Of a stretch of 64,000 nt of DNA, positions 18,161 through 27,049 are shown piece after piece. Positions within the stretch are counted from its first letter, which is position 1. Each line of letters begins with the position of its first letter. The notes below the pieces were generated by a model. It was not told the origin of the DNA. It was given only the letters and a program-made list of their open reading frames with translations, and made no database searches. The position numbers were made by a program, and so were the translations under genes. Origin of the DNA: AP-15 sp963845735 (lineage in GTDB: Bacteria > Pseudomonadota > Alphaproteobacteria > ATCC43930 > CGMCC-115725); assembly GCA_963845735.1 (NCBI GenBank), contig CAWJTR010000018.1, positions 124,001 to 188,000 on the forward strand. The letters run 5' to 3'.

Positions 18161-19015
18161 ATGAACTTCCTCGATGGCGCGCTCATTCCGGAGAACCAGC
18201 AGAAGCTGGTAATTACCGCAGCGCCTTACGGTCCCGAATGGCTCCCCTCGGACTTTCCCGAGGACATCGCGGTCAGCATTGACGAGCAGGTGCAGAAGGC
18301 GGTCGATTGCTACAACGCCGGCGCCACGGTGCTGCATGTCCATGTCCGCGAGGTCGACGGCAAAGGCTCCAAGCGGCTGTCCAAGTTCAATGAGCTTTTG
18401 GCCCGGTTGCGGGTTGCGGTGCCCGACATGGTGCTGCAGGTCGGCGGGTCGATTTCATTCGCGCCCGAAAGCGAGGGCGAGGCGGCAAAGTGGCTGTCGG
18501 ACGACACGCGGCACATGCTTGCCGAGCTGACGCCAAAGCCGGACCAGGTTACGGTGACGGTCAATACGGTTCAGATGAACATCGTCGAGCAGATGGAGCT
18601 CGCCGACATCGCCGGAACCTCCCTCGCTGAGCCGGCGACCTACGCCGCCTACCGCGAGATGGTCGTCCCGGCCGGACCGGGCTGGGTCGAGGAGCATGTC
18701 CAGCGACTGACCGTGGCGGGCATTCAGAGCGCATTCCAGTTCTACAACATCAACAGTTTCGAAACCGTCGAACGCATGATGCGGCGCGGCGTCTACAAGG
18801 GCCCGCTGGTCATGAACTGGGTCGCGATCGGCGGCGGCATGGATGCGCCAAACATCTACAACCTCGCCAATTTTGTCCGGGCCACTCCGGACGGTGCGGT
18901 ACTGACGCTTGAAAGCTCGATGCGCAATGTGCTGCCAATCAACATGATGGCGATCGCGATGGGGCTGCACGGTATCTCCTCGGCCCGCAGGGCGCCTATT
19001 CGGACGTGCGGGTGA
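18161..19015 (+). CDS. BKACE/DUF849 beta-keto acid cleavage enzyme, C-terminus lost
   Basis: The protein begins after an AAGGAC ribosome binding site and shows the TIM-barrel metal ligands of BKACE enzymes: LVITAAPYGPEW at the start, VLHVHVREVDGKG (HxH), and the later VLQVGGSISFAPE and MNWVAIGGGMDAPNIYNLA. These enzymes condense a beta-keto acid with acetyl-CoA to give acetoacetate and a CoA ester. The match ends at MMAIAMGLHG. The last ~20 codons come from an unrelated sequence, a quinone oxidoreductase fragment read out of frame, and the normal final 40-50 residues with the metal-binding Glu region are missing. It is probably inactive. Confidence 0.78.
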   Translation: MNFLDGALIPENQQKLVITAAPYGPEWLPSDFPEDIAVSIDEQVQKAVDCYNAGATVLHVHVREVDGKGSKRLSKFNELLARLRVAVPDMVLQVGGSISFAPESEGEAAKWLSDDTRHMLAELTPKPDQVTVTVNTVQMNIVEQMELADIAGTSLAEPATYAAYREMVVPAGPGWVEEHVQRLTVAGIQSAFQFYNINSFETVERMMRRGVYKGPLVMNWVAIGGGMDAPNIYNLANFVRATPDGAVLTLESSMRNVLPINMMAIAMGLHGISSARRAPIRTCG

Positions 19016-19101
19016 TGCCGGCGGACGTGCTGATCCCGCTGCCCGACGGGATCTCCGACCGCACTGCATCGGACGCAAGACGACGGGCGCAACCGTCCTA
19101 G
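18973..19101 (+). pseudogene. Quinone oxidoreductase (zinc-type alcohol dehydrogenase superfamily) internal fragment
   Basis: In the frame shifted by one from the DUF849 tail, the sequence YLLGPQGAYSDVRVMPADVL followed by IPLPDGISDRTAS matches the N-terminal domain of NADPH:quinone reductases. It then runs into unrelated codons and a TAG at 19099-19101. It directly abuts the truncated DUF849 gene, so a deletion or recombination joined the two. The following ~260 bases up to 19369 hold no gene I can support. Confidence 0.6.
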
Positions 19102-19368
19102 CGCCCTGATCCCGCGCCAAGATCATCGGAGAGACCAAATGCACCCGCAAACGGTAATTCTGCACGGCGGCCGATCGAGCGGCTATCTGTACGGACGCGG
19201 CCCGGCCTGGTTCGCGTATTCGATGACGGTCGGCTTGATGATCTTCGATTACGTCGCAGCATACTGCGCCATATCGGAGATATCGGCACCAGCCCCACAA
19301 GCGTATAGTGGGGCTGGTGAGGGTCGCGAGATTGCGAGGGCGCTCACCACCAGCAGGAGGGGCAAATC

Positions 19369-20490
19369 ATGGCGAATTACCGGGTTATATCGTCGGACAA
19401 TCACGTGTTTGAGCCACCGGACCTGTGGACGAGCAGAGTCAAGCCGGTGTTCAAGGACCGGGTCCCACAGCTTGTCCGCGAATATGATGGCGATTGGTGG
19501 TACTGCGACGGTCACCGGACGATCGGGCTAAGCCCCGGGGCACAGACGGGTATGCGGTTCGAGGAACCGGAAAAGATGGTCCGCACCATGACCTTTGATA
19601 GAGTCCGCCGCGGGGGCTACATCCCCGAGGAGCACCTCAAGGATATGGATGCCGACGGGGTGGATGTAAGTATCGTCTATCCCACGGTTGGTCTGCTGCT
19701 GTACAGCGTGCCGGACACTGCGCTGCTATCTGAGATTTTTAGAGGATACAACAACTGGCTCGCCGAGTTCTGCGCCGGGGAACCCAAGCGCCTCAAAGGC
19801 ATCGCCATGATCAACGTGGACGATGTGCAGGAGGGCGTCGGGGAACTGGAGCGCTGTGCCAAGATGGGGCTGGCGGGCGGCATGGTCACCGTCTATCCCC
19901 CGGAGGGGAAGGGGTACGACAATCCGATGTATGAGCCCCTGTGGGCGGCGGCCCAGGATCTGGATATTCCCCTTGGCATGCACATCGCGACCAACCGGCC
20001 CGGCCCGGGCCAGGATTTTGGGCTCGAGGACCGCAATCGCGTCCGCAACTCCTTCCTGGCCAACGCCGACCACTGGGTGCGGATGTCTCTTGCTGACATG
20101 ATCTTCAGCGGCGTCTTTGAGCGCTATCCAAAACTCCAGGTGGGCACCGTGGAGCACGAACTGTCCTGGATTCCTCACTTCCTGGACCGCATCGACTACA
20201 CCTACACCCAGCGGGTTCAGCAAGAGCGCTATCGGTTCAAAGAGGCCATGCTCCCCAGCGATTATTTCCACCGCAACGTATTCGCGGGTTTTCAGGAAGA
20301 TGCCATGGGGATACGCGATCGCCACATCATCGGCGTCGACAATCTCCTCTGGGGCTCGGATTATCCGCATGTCGAGTCCACCTTCCCCAGGAGCCGAAAA
20401 ATCATTGAGGAGGTTCTGAAGGACTGCACTGAAGAGGAGAAGACCAAGATCGCCGGTGGCAATGCTGTCAGGATATACCATCTCAATTAA
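19369..20490 (+). CDS. Amidohydrolase family 2 protein
   Basis: A 373-residue metal-dependent hydrolase or decarboxylase with a TIM barrel. The N-terminal metal site is SSDNHVFEPPDLW (DxH), later His residues lie in LGMHIATNRPGPG and VEHELSWIPHFLDRID, and the terminal Asp is in LLWGSDYPHVEST. This is the amidohydrolase_2 group (PF04909), whose members hydrolyse amides or lactones or decarboxylate aromatic acids. The start follows a strong AGGAGGGG site. It is intact, unlike the fragments to its left, and appears to be transcribed alone; a strong hairpin follows the stop. The substrate is unknown. Confidence 0.93.
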   Translation: MANYRVISSDNHVFEPPDLWTSRVKPVFKDRVPQLVREYDGDWWYCDGHRTIGLSPGAQTGMRFEEPEKMVRTMTFDRVRRGGYIPEEHLKDMDADGVDVSIVYPTVGLLLYSVPDTALLSEIFRGYNNWLAEFCAGEPKRLKGIAMINVDDVQEGVGELERCAKMGLAGGMVTVYPPEGKGYDNPMYEPLWAAAQDLDIPLGMHIATNRPGPGQDFGLEDRNRVRNSFLANADHWVRMSLADMIFSGVFERYPKLQVGTVEHELSWIPHFLDRIDYTYTQRVQQERYRFKEAMLPSDYFHRNVFAGFQEDAMGIRDRHIIGVDNLLWGSDYPHVESTFPRSRKIIEEVLKDCTEEEKTKIAGGNAVRIYHLN

Positions 20491-20530
20491 GAGCCTGACC
20501 CTGAAGTGGCCCTTTGAATGACCGGACAGG

Positions 20531-20563
20531 CCCGCCCCTTGGTAAAGAGCGCCAAGGGGCGGG
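20531..20563. terminator. Hairpin after the amidohydrolase gene
   Basis: CCCGCCCCTTGG and CCAAGGGGCGGG form a perfect 12-bp stem around a 9-base loop, starting 41 bases after the stop codon. No U-tract follows, so it may be an RNA-stabilising or Rho-dependent 3' end rather than a classical intrinsic terminator. Confidence 0.5.
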
Positions 20564-20721
20564 GATGGTCTCGGGGGCCTCGAACCGCGCGCCGGCGTTC
20601 AAGGTGAGCGCGGTTAGTGATCCGTGCCTGGCTGCCGTCAAGGTCGGCTCAGGGTCCCCCCGGGCCGAGCCGGTGTCATGCGAATCGGCCGGAACCGGCG
20701 CCGGCCGAGCGAAATTCCCGT

Positions 20722-20905
20722 AGAACCGGGATAACCGGGAATATAACCCGGAATTCATTGGATTCGGCCCCGAAACCGGCGATTCGGGCAAAAATACATG
20801 CTTTTAAACAATGGGTTGCGAGGAAATTCCCGTCGACGGCGAACCGGGAAATTTTTCGGTCGAACCGGGAATTAATTCCGCGTAACCGGGAATTCTCGGG
20901 AACAA
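20722..20905. repeat. Cluster of AACCGGGAAT-type short repeats in a 1-kb gene-free region
   Basis: At least six copies of a motif close to (G/T)AACCGGGAA(T/A) occur between 20722 and 20905: GAACCGGGAT, TAACCGGGAAT, TAACCCGGAATT, GAACCGGGAAAT, GAACCGGGAATT and TAACCGGGAATT, with the reverse form AATTCCCG nearby. Read as protein they give NRE-type tripeptides, but no start or coding signal supports translation. The surrounding interval 20570-21519 contains no gene I can support. This kind of GGGAAT-rich intergenic stretch is familiar from rhizobial genomes, but its role is unknown. Confidence 0.5.
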
Positions 20906-21519
20906 GCGGTGATCGCCTGCGGCGAGGCCCGATGCCTCGCGACCGGCCGAGCAAGAGCCGTCCGAGCAACATTCCAATCATCCGCCCACCATCATGCCGA
21001 AAGCCGCAATCGCGCGCGATGCTACGACCATCTTTTGGCAAGAGCATGGCGATAGCCCGTTCACGGGATCGGGACCCGACGCGGGCGTCAAGACCATTCC
21101 CGTGAGAGTTGGAATCCGGGCGGAACTCGGTCCTTTGGTGATACGCGCGTTGACGGCTAGGTTGCGCCGATAGCCGCCGTTGGCCTGCTCGTCATCACGG
21201 GACAGCCTGAACCAGAACCGGCCCTTCGCGCGACAAGGCTAAATAGATTTAGGGTGGGTAGCGAGCGATCACTTCGCCGAGCCGGTCGTTCGCGGAGCCC
21301 CCGATGGAGCCGTTGGACCGAAGGGCGTCACTCAACACTCCAGCGAAGGCCCAAGGCGCTCCACCACATTGACTGAAAGAGGCGCAGGCGCTGCTCGACG
21401 AGCTGACGTGGGCTGATAAGCCCAGAGTTAACGACCGTTTTCTGCCGACCTGCCAATGCAACTGCAAAGATATACGGGCGACACTGTGCTATGCTTATAC
21501 CGGTTTCGAGCGAGGAAAA

Positions 21520-21990
21520 TCAATTCGACAATGCGGTTGGTTCGATGGCCCGATGCCCTCCCTTCGGACGCAAGCGGCGTGCGTGTCCCATTAGCTGTTC
21601 GAACTGGCCCGGAGACGATAACCACCGCCGGAGAGAGTTGAATTCGAACTCTGGCGCCATGCGTGCCAGGGCGCGAAACAGACGGCTAATCATAGGATAG
21701 TCGGCCGGCCCGTAGAATGCGATGTCGGGCGCGAGGTCGAGTTCGTGTTCGACTGCGACGTCGAGTAAGGCGAGGAAGTCCTCGGTCGTTGTCGCTGGCG
21801 CATCCCGGATTTCGGCCACGAGCGCGTTGATTTCGAGGAGGAGTCTCGCTTGACCCTTGCGCATTGATTCCAAGTCAGCCCCCCTGGCGCGGGCTGAGTC
21901 GATTTCGGCTGCTAGCTGATGGTGTTCGTTCTCGAGCTTAACCCATCGTCTGTGCAGGACAGAGGTTGAAGGCTGTGGACTTTCGGACAC
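21520..21990 (-). CDS. Hypothetical protein with N-terminal coiled coil
   Basis: 156 residues. The first ~60 (VLHRRWVKLENEHHQLAAEI, then ARGADLESMRKGQARLL) are heptad-like and probably form a helical coiled coil. The second half (EDFLALLDVAVEHELDLAPD, then FYGPADYPMISRLFRALARM) is amphipathic. I recognise no domain, signal peptide or membrane segment. Codon use looks coding, with GC-rich third positions. It is isolated: a gene-free stretch lies on one side and the divergent BTAD regulator on the other. It could be a small regulatory or structural protein; the function is unknown. Confidence 0.6.
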   Translation of the reverse strand: MSESPQPSTSVLHRRWVKLENEHHQLAAEIDSARARGADLESMRKGQARLLLEINALVAEIRDAPATTTEDFLALLDVAVEHELDLAPDIAFYGPADYPMISRLFRALARMAPEFEFNSLRRWLSSPGQFEQLMGHARRLRPKGGHRAIEPTALSN

Positions 21991-22162
21991 AGTTTAACTC
22001 CTGAGGCACTGTCGGGATACACACCAGGCCAGCGGGACCAACGAGCCCGAGAATAGTAGCTGTTCACGGGCAAAGCCAAGATATTGAGCACCTACCATAG
22101 TCGATGCGGCGCATTGCAGTCACCTTAACGAGGGGCAAGGTTCTTCGGCCAGCGCGCATTGA

Positions 22163-24552
22163 ATGGCGGCGCGGCCACGCCTTGTCGAGTGGCGGCATCG
22201 AGCAGCCCTCTGCGTGGGCAGGCACAATTGCGCCCGGCGGTCGCTGATGTTCCTCGAACACTCTCAAAAGGTGACGCCGTCTACCAAGTGTGTTATCCTT
22301 AATGCTACGGGTGCCCGGGGGTGCTCCGCACTGCGTCGTCCACGACGCTCGGAGAGGGCGAGGCCGGTGAGATCAGATCTTAGCGCAAAGGAAGAATATT
22401 TCACTCCTGCCTATGCGGCCGGCTGGGAACCGCCAGCGCTGCCGAGAATCTATTTGGTCGGCAACATGCGGGCGGTCGCGCCCGACGGCGCCGATTTTCT
22501 GCCACGCGGACGAAAAACCCGCGGCCTATTGGCCATTTTGTGTCTCGCGCAAGGCGAACGCGTCTCGCGAAGTCGTCTTGTCGGCCTGTTATGGGATCGC
22601 TCCGGCGAGGCGCAAGCCCGAATGAGCTTGCGCCAATCACTGTCGGAGCTCAACAGCATTGTTAATCGTCATGTTCCCGGCCTCGTTGAGATCGACCGTG
22701 AAAGCGTTCGGCTCGATGTCTCTAAGAGCTGGGTCGATGCGCTCGCGATCCTCGAGGCGAGTGCCGACGCCGCCGCGCATACCAGCAATCTCGTCGAGCC
22801 TTATAGCGAGCGCCTCCTCGAAGATCTCGACGGGATTACCCCATCGTTCGATCAGTGGCTCACGGCCGAGCGAACCCGCTTCGAGGATCGTGTACGGAAA
22901 ATTTTGGAGGCGGAGCTCGACCGCCTGACCGAACAGAACGCGAAGCCGGAAGTGCGCGCGGCGGCGGCGCGCCGATTGATCAACTTTGAGCCGACACATG
23001 AGGGCGCCGTGCGCAGCCTGATGAAGGCTTTTGCCCAAATGGGCGATCGCGCCCAGGCAATCCGGGAATTCGAGCATTGTCGGCAGGTGCTGCAGCGCAT
23101 GCTCGATCTGCCGCCCTCCAAAGGAGACGATTGCCGTCTATGAAGCCGTACGGGTCAAGTCGACCGAGATGGCTTCCCCGGTGATTTCCCACGAACGGAC
23201 GAGCGGCGAGTCGAGCAAAAACGTGGAGGCCGGGCCGCTTGATGTATCTCCGGTTCGCTGGGAGATCAGGAAACAAAGCGATCTCGCCGCTTCCGCTTAC
23301 GGCCCCGGGCAAAAGCGATGGCACGGCCCGTCGATTGCCGTGCTGCCCTTTCGCAACCTCACCGGCGATCCGGCGCATCATTTCGTTGCGGAGGGACTGG
23401 TCGAGGATCTTATTGAGGCATTGTCGCGAGTTCCGAACTTCTTTGTGATTTCTCGGCTCTCGACACTGGCTTTTAGGGACCAGGATCGTCATCCGCGTGA
23501 GATCGGCGACGTACTGGGGGTTCGCTACGTACTCTCGGGCAGCATGCGGATCTTCGAGGATCGTCTGCGCTTAACGATCGAGCTGACCGATACGCAGTTG
23601 GGTGCTGCCCTCTGGTTCTCAAAGCTCGATGAGAGATTTGTCGATCTATTTGAGGTTCAGGACCGCTTGTCCGAAATGATTGTGCGACAAGTGGCGCCTC
23701 ACCTGCACGCGGCTGAAATGAATCGTATCCGCGTCAAGCGGCCGGATAGCCTCGAGGCCTACGAACTCTTTCTGCGCGCTCAAGAGAATATGTACAATTC
23801 CTCGCGCTGCGGTGTTCGAGACGTCGCAAGCGCTGTTCGATGCCGCAATCGCGAAGGATCCACACTATGCGGCGGCTCTCGCCTGGCGGGCGTGCTGGCA
23901 TGTGCTGCGCGTCGGACAGGGATGGTCGCCCGATCCGGCGGATGATGCTGTGCAAGCCGACCGTTTATGCGCGGGCGGCAATCGAATGCAACAGCATGGA
24001 ACCGATCGCGTTCGCCGTTCACGGTCAGGTCGCGTCCTATCTGTACAAGGATTTCGATCTCGCGTTCCGCCGTTTCGAGACAGCGCTGCGGATCAACGCC
24101 AATGCCGCGCCGGCCTGGCTGTGGAGCGCCGCGGCGCATGCCTGGATGGGCAATGGCTCTCGGGCCATCGAAGAGATCAACAAGGCGATGGCGCTGTCGC
24201 CCTATGATCCCGCTCATGTACTGCTTATAACAGCGTACGCCTCGATCGCGTATCTCGTCGACGGCCAATACGAACGGGCCATCGAATGCTCTCTGCGCTC
24301 CTTACAGGAGAACCGAACTTACACGGCGGCGCATCGGCAGCTGGTAATGGCCTGGTTCTGGCCGGCCGGGAGAACGAAGCGCGAGCGTCGGCGCGGCGGT
24401 TAATCGAGCTCGAGCCGGGGCTTACTGTGGCGGGGTTCCGGCGTCGTTATCCCGGCAGCGCGAGCCCGCACGCCGACCTCTTTTGCGATGCCCTTGCGAG
24501 AGCCGGGATCCCGCCTTCTAACCAGAATGAAACCAGACGGAAGCGCGAATAA
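22163..24552 (+). pseudogene. BTAD (SARP-type) regulator with TolB-like and TPR domains, four frameshifts
   Basis: A single gene appears to be read in successive frames. Part 1 (to about 23120) carries a winged-helix region (RGRKTRGLLAILCLAQGERV, then LVGLLWDRSGEAQARMSLRQ) and a BTAD helical domain. Part 2 (about 23120-23810) carries a TolB-like domain: PSIAVLPFRNLTGDPAHHFV and VRYVLSGSMRIFEDRLRLTI. Parts 3-5 (23812-24552) carry TPR segments such as ALRINANAAPAWLWSAAAHA. Frame changes fall near 23120, 23810, 23950 and 24350. The real start is uncertain; conserved sequence begins near 22440. Such proteins are transcriptional regulators in rhizobia. With four lesions this copy is probably dead unless the assembly is poor. 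Confidence 0.75.
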
Positions 24553-24700
24553 GTCCGACTACAACCCTGGGGGGCCACTCGGCCGGAACCGAGCCTTTTC
24601 GCTGAAATCGAGAACAAAGGAGCAGGTCGAGGGGGACGCTCGCGAAAGGACCCTACCCCCGAAGCATCGCAAGTCGCGGACGGGGTCGGGACAGAACGGT

Positions 24701-24925
24701 CTAGCGAATTAGACTATCGAAATGCTCGGCTCTCCGGTCGAGAGTGGCCGCAAGCTGTAGCAACTCGCGGCGCGAGAAGGCGGGACGACACTGGTGGGCA
24801 AGTTTGCGGAGCGCACATGCTATCTCTCGATAATTCGTGCCATCAAGAGGTGGGGGGTTCGTCTGCGGCTCGCTGAGAGGAAAAGCCTCCTGGATGTCTG
24901 GATCCCTCACGAGTACCACCTGCAA
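24701..24925 (-). CDS. Small hypothetical protein
   Basis: 74 residues. The C-terminal half (YREIACALRKLAHQC, then SRRELLQLAATLDRRAEHFD) resembles a helical motif common in short hypothetical proteins of Bradyrhizobium-like bacteria. No catalytic motif, signal peptide or membrane segment is seen. It lies 50 bases downstream of the SciP-like gene on the same strand and may be cotranscribed with it. The function is unknown. Confidence 0.45.
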   Translation of the reverse strand: MQVVLVRDPDIQEAFPLSEPQTNPPPLDGTNYREIACALRKLAHQCRPAFSRRELLQLAATLDRRAEHFDSLIR

Positions 24926-24974
24926 AAAATCACACTAGAAAACCGTGAAGGGCTGCCCAGCGCAAAAGCTCGAC

Positions 24975-25277
24975 TCAGCTCTCTATCTGAGCAACGGGAA
25001 GCGGAAGAGGTTGTGCAGAATAACACTCGCGATACCGCTGAATGCGCGTGACGCGCAAACCAGCGAGACCATGAGTTTCGAAGGCGCGTTGCCAGGAGAG
25101 GAACTCTTCGATCGAGAGCTGGTAGGTACCGCATGCCTCCTCGACCGTGATCCCGCCGCTACGCACGGCCGCGACCACTGCGGCCTTACGATGGACGCTC
25201 CACCGCTTGGTATTCGGATGTGGCAGTTGCTCCAAAAGCTGTGTTCTGCCCGCCGACTCACCAGAGGGCGTTTTCAT
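24975..25277 (-). CDS. DUF1153 protein, SciP-like helix-turn-helix regulator
   Basis: About 100 residues from the ATG at 25277. The core LPHPNTKRWSVHRKAAVVAA, then VRSGGITVEEACGTYQLSIE and EFLSWQRAFETHGLAGLRVT, is the DUF1153 fold of SciP, the small protein that blocks CtrA-dependent transcription in alphaproteobacteria. A longer reading to 25391 exists but its extra N-terminus is low-complexity. The divergent N-terminal tail (MKTPSGESAGRTQLLEQ) and its location in a mobile-looking region suggest an accessory paralogue rather than the cell-cycle gene. It is family-diagnostic for Alphaproteobacteria. Confidence 0.8.
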   Translation of the reverse strand: MKTPSGESAGRTQLLEQLPHPNTKRWSVHRKAAVVAAVRSGGITVEEACGTYQLSIEEFLSWQRAFETHGLAGLRVTRIQRYRECYSAQPLPLPVAQIES

Positions 25278-25406
25278 CAGGAGCCGCCCCGCTCCCACCA
25301 GCAGGACCCGCCTGTGACCGAACTGGCCGGAAAGACAGCTGCATGCCCACGGCCTGCTTGTTCTCCAGCCCCGGTTTCGGCACCGGGGCAATTCCCGTTC
25401 ATTTCA

Positions 25407-25650
25407 CGATCTTTTCACGATCGCGGGCGTGTTGTCATCAACTTTTTCCACTTTTCGAATCGGCTTCGGCGGCCCGCAAGTGCCAGTATTTTTAACGCCG
25501 GACCTATCCGTCTCAGACGGCTGACGTTGTGCCGGACCCATCGCGCAAACCTTATGCCGAAACGAGGGATTCCACAAAAAAATCACTGATTTCACGATAT
25601 TTTCACAATTGGACGGCTAGGCTTTCACGATTGGTTCTTGCGCCTTCTGC
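25407..25650. repeat. TTTCACGAT repeats in the gene-free stretch before the repeat-protein gene
   Basis: Within the ~430 bases before the gene at 25710, the word TTTCACGAT (or TTTTCACGAT) occurs about four times, in two clusters near 25407-25425 and 25590-25640, with a related TTTTCACAATTGG. No gene was recognised between 25280 and 25709. The clusters could be binding sites for a regulator of the downstream repeat-protein gene, or chance AT-rich sequence. Confidence 0.3.
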
Positions 25651-25709
25651 GAATTTCACCCTCGTTTAACGAGGGCAATCCTGCCCTTGCTTAATCGAGG
25701 AGAGATGAG

Positions 25710-26093
25710 ATGAATGCGATTAAACGGCTAACCTCGGGATCGACGACAACCCGCTTCCCGCCGCTGCGGCAGCCCAAGCGCGAGACCGCCGATCGCGGCA
25801 CGGTGCGCCTCGGCGACGCTTGCATCACCGCCGAGTTCCCGCCGCTGCGGCAGCCCAAGCGCGAGACCGCCGATCGCGGCACGGTGCGCCTCGGCGACGC
25901 TTGCATCACCGCCGAGTTCCCGCCGCTGCGGCAGCCCAAGCCCGAGACCGCCGATCGCGGCACGGTGCGCCTCGGCGACGCCTGCATCACGGCCGAGTTC
26001 CCGCCGCTGCGGCAGCCCCAGCCCGAGACCGCCGATCGCGGCACGGTGCGCCTCGGCGACGCCTGCATCACCGCCGAGTTCCCGCACAGTTAG
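25710..26093 (+). CDS. Repeat protein: four tandem 27-residue units
   Basis: A 127-residue protein that starts after a GGAGAG ribosome binding site. After MNAIKRLTSGSTTTR it consists of four copies of a 27-residue unit beginning FPPLRQP and ending GDACITAE, then FPHS and stop. Copies differ only at the position after QP (KRE, KRE, KPE, QPE) and in a few silent bases, so the array is young and under protein-level constraint. Each unit contains one Cys, one DRG and three to four Arg or Lys residues. There is no signal peptide or membrane segment. Multi-core precursor peptides and repeat-based binding proteins have this form. The DUF6065-like gene begins 38 bases downstream. The function is unknown. 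Confidence 0.7.
   Translation: MNAIKRLTSGSTTTRFPPLRQPKRETADRGTVRLGDACITAEFPPLRQPKRETADRGTVRLGDACITAEFPPLRQPKPETADRGTVRLGDACITAEFPPLRQPQPETADRGTVRLGDACITAEFPHS
25755..26078 (+). repeat. Four perfect-period 81-bp tandem repeats
   Basis: Units begin at 25755, 25836, 25917 and 25998, and a fifth TTC opens the tail at 26079. The period is exactly 81 bases, a multiple of three, so copy-number change would preserve the frame. It also leaves long open frames on both strands, which should not be mistaken for genes. Confidence 0.97.
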
Positions 26094-26131
26094 AAACCTC
26101 GACGATCACGGCGACGAACGGAGTGCCAGGG

Positions 26132-27049
26132 ATGACTAAGCAGGCTGAAACAACCATCTGTCGATTTTACCAGTTCATCCCTGGCGCTCCGGCTCCACGG
26201 CCGGCCGACCGCTCGGCCGATGGCATGCTTCCTATGCGGGGATATCGCTATTGCGAAGCCGTCGCCACTGCTTCGGCGTTCGGGTGGTATATCTACCCGC
26301 CGCTGAGCTTCAGTTTGGTGTGGGACGGCATCGAGATTGCGTGGACTTACGCAGGCGCCGAGGATTGGTATCCGCTGCGCGGGGCTCAGTTTCCCGGGTT
26401 TCGCCAGCTGTTCGAAGAAGTGGCGCCCGACCCGGTCAAGCCTTTGGCTCCGCCATTTCTTGCCGTCTCGCGCGAGCCCGGCGTCGTGCAGATCTGGAGC
26501 GGCTATCTGGCGCGCACGGCGCCGGGCTGGGCATTGCTTTCCAGGGGTCCGGCCAACATTCCGCGGACCCAGGGCTACGAGCATTTTGAAGGCATCATCG
26601 AGTCGGAAACCTGGTTCGGTCCGCTCTTTACCAACATTCGGCTGACCCGCACGAACTCACCGGTCGAGTTCCACGTCCGCTACCCGCTGTTCCAGGTCCA
26701 GCCGCTGCTGCGCGAATGTTACAGCGGTACCTCGTTCGAGGTCGTGGGTTTAGCAGAAATGAGCGCGGCCAATTGGCAAGATTTCGAGGCGACGATGAAA
26801 CCCAATACCGATCAGATGCGGATGCTTGGACATTACGCCGTCGATACGCGACGACGTAGCAAAAGGAAGTCAGAAACGCTGCCTAACAACAGTGCAGCCC
26901 TCCCGAGCGGACGAATAGCTTCAGCGGGCAGCTTTAAGAGCGCGTGGTCCAGGCTGCACGGCCAACAGGCAACTCGAGAGGATCGCAACGAACGCCCAGC
27001 CAACTTAGCAAGTCTGGTATTTCGTGAAATAAAACGACACCGCCGATAA
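26132..27049 (+). CDS. DUF6065-like protein of unknown function
   Basis: 305 residues from the ATG at 26132. The conserved-looking part is the first ~230 residues: ICRFYQFIPGAPAPRPADRS, MLPMRGYRYCEAVATASAFG, WYIYPPLSFSLVWDGIEIAW and ARTAPGWALLSRGPANIPRT, followed by a beta-rich region. I associate this with the DUF6065 family, from memory only. The last ~70 residues are basic and low-complexity and overlap the end of the convergent transporter gene by more than 100 bases, so a frame error may have extended the protein. It directly follows the 27-residue repeat protein and is the obvious partner for it, for example as a modifying or binding protein. Confidence 0.75.
   Translation: MTKQAETTICRFYQFIPGAPAPRPADRSADGMLPMRGYRYCEAVATASAFGWYIYPPLSFSLVWDGIEIAWTYAGAEDWYPLRGAQFPGFRQLFEEVAPDPVKPLAPPFLAVSREPGVVQIWSGYLARTAPGWALLSRGPANIPRTQGYEHFEGIIESETWFGPLFTNIRLTRTNSPVEFHVRYPLFQVQPLLRECYSGTSFEVVGLAEMSAANWQDFEATMKPNTDQMRMLGHYAVDTRRRSKRKSETLPNNSAALPSGRIASAGSFKSAWSRLHGQQATREDRNERPANLASLVFREIKRHRR

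Noticed and set aside
25728..26087. Long open frames on the minus strand and in other plus frames across the 81-bp repeats
   Set aside because: A repeat period divisible by three leaves several frames open by chance; only the plus-strand frame at 25710 has a ribosome binding site and a sensible terminus.
25710..26093. CRISPR array
   Set aside because: The 81-bp units are directly tandem with no spacers and are coding.
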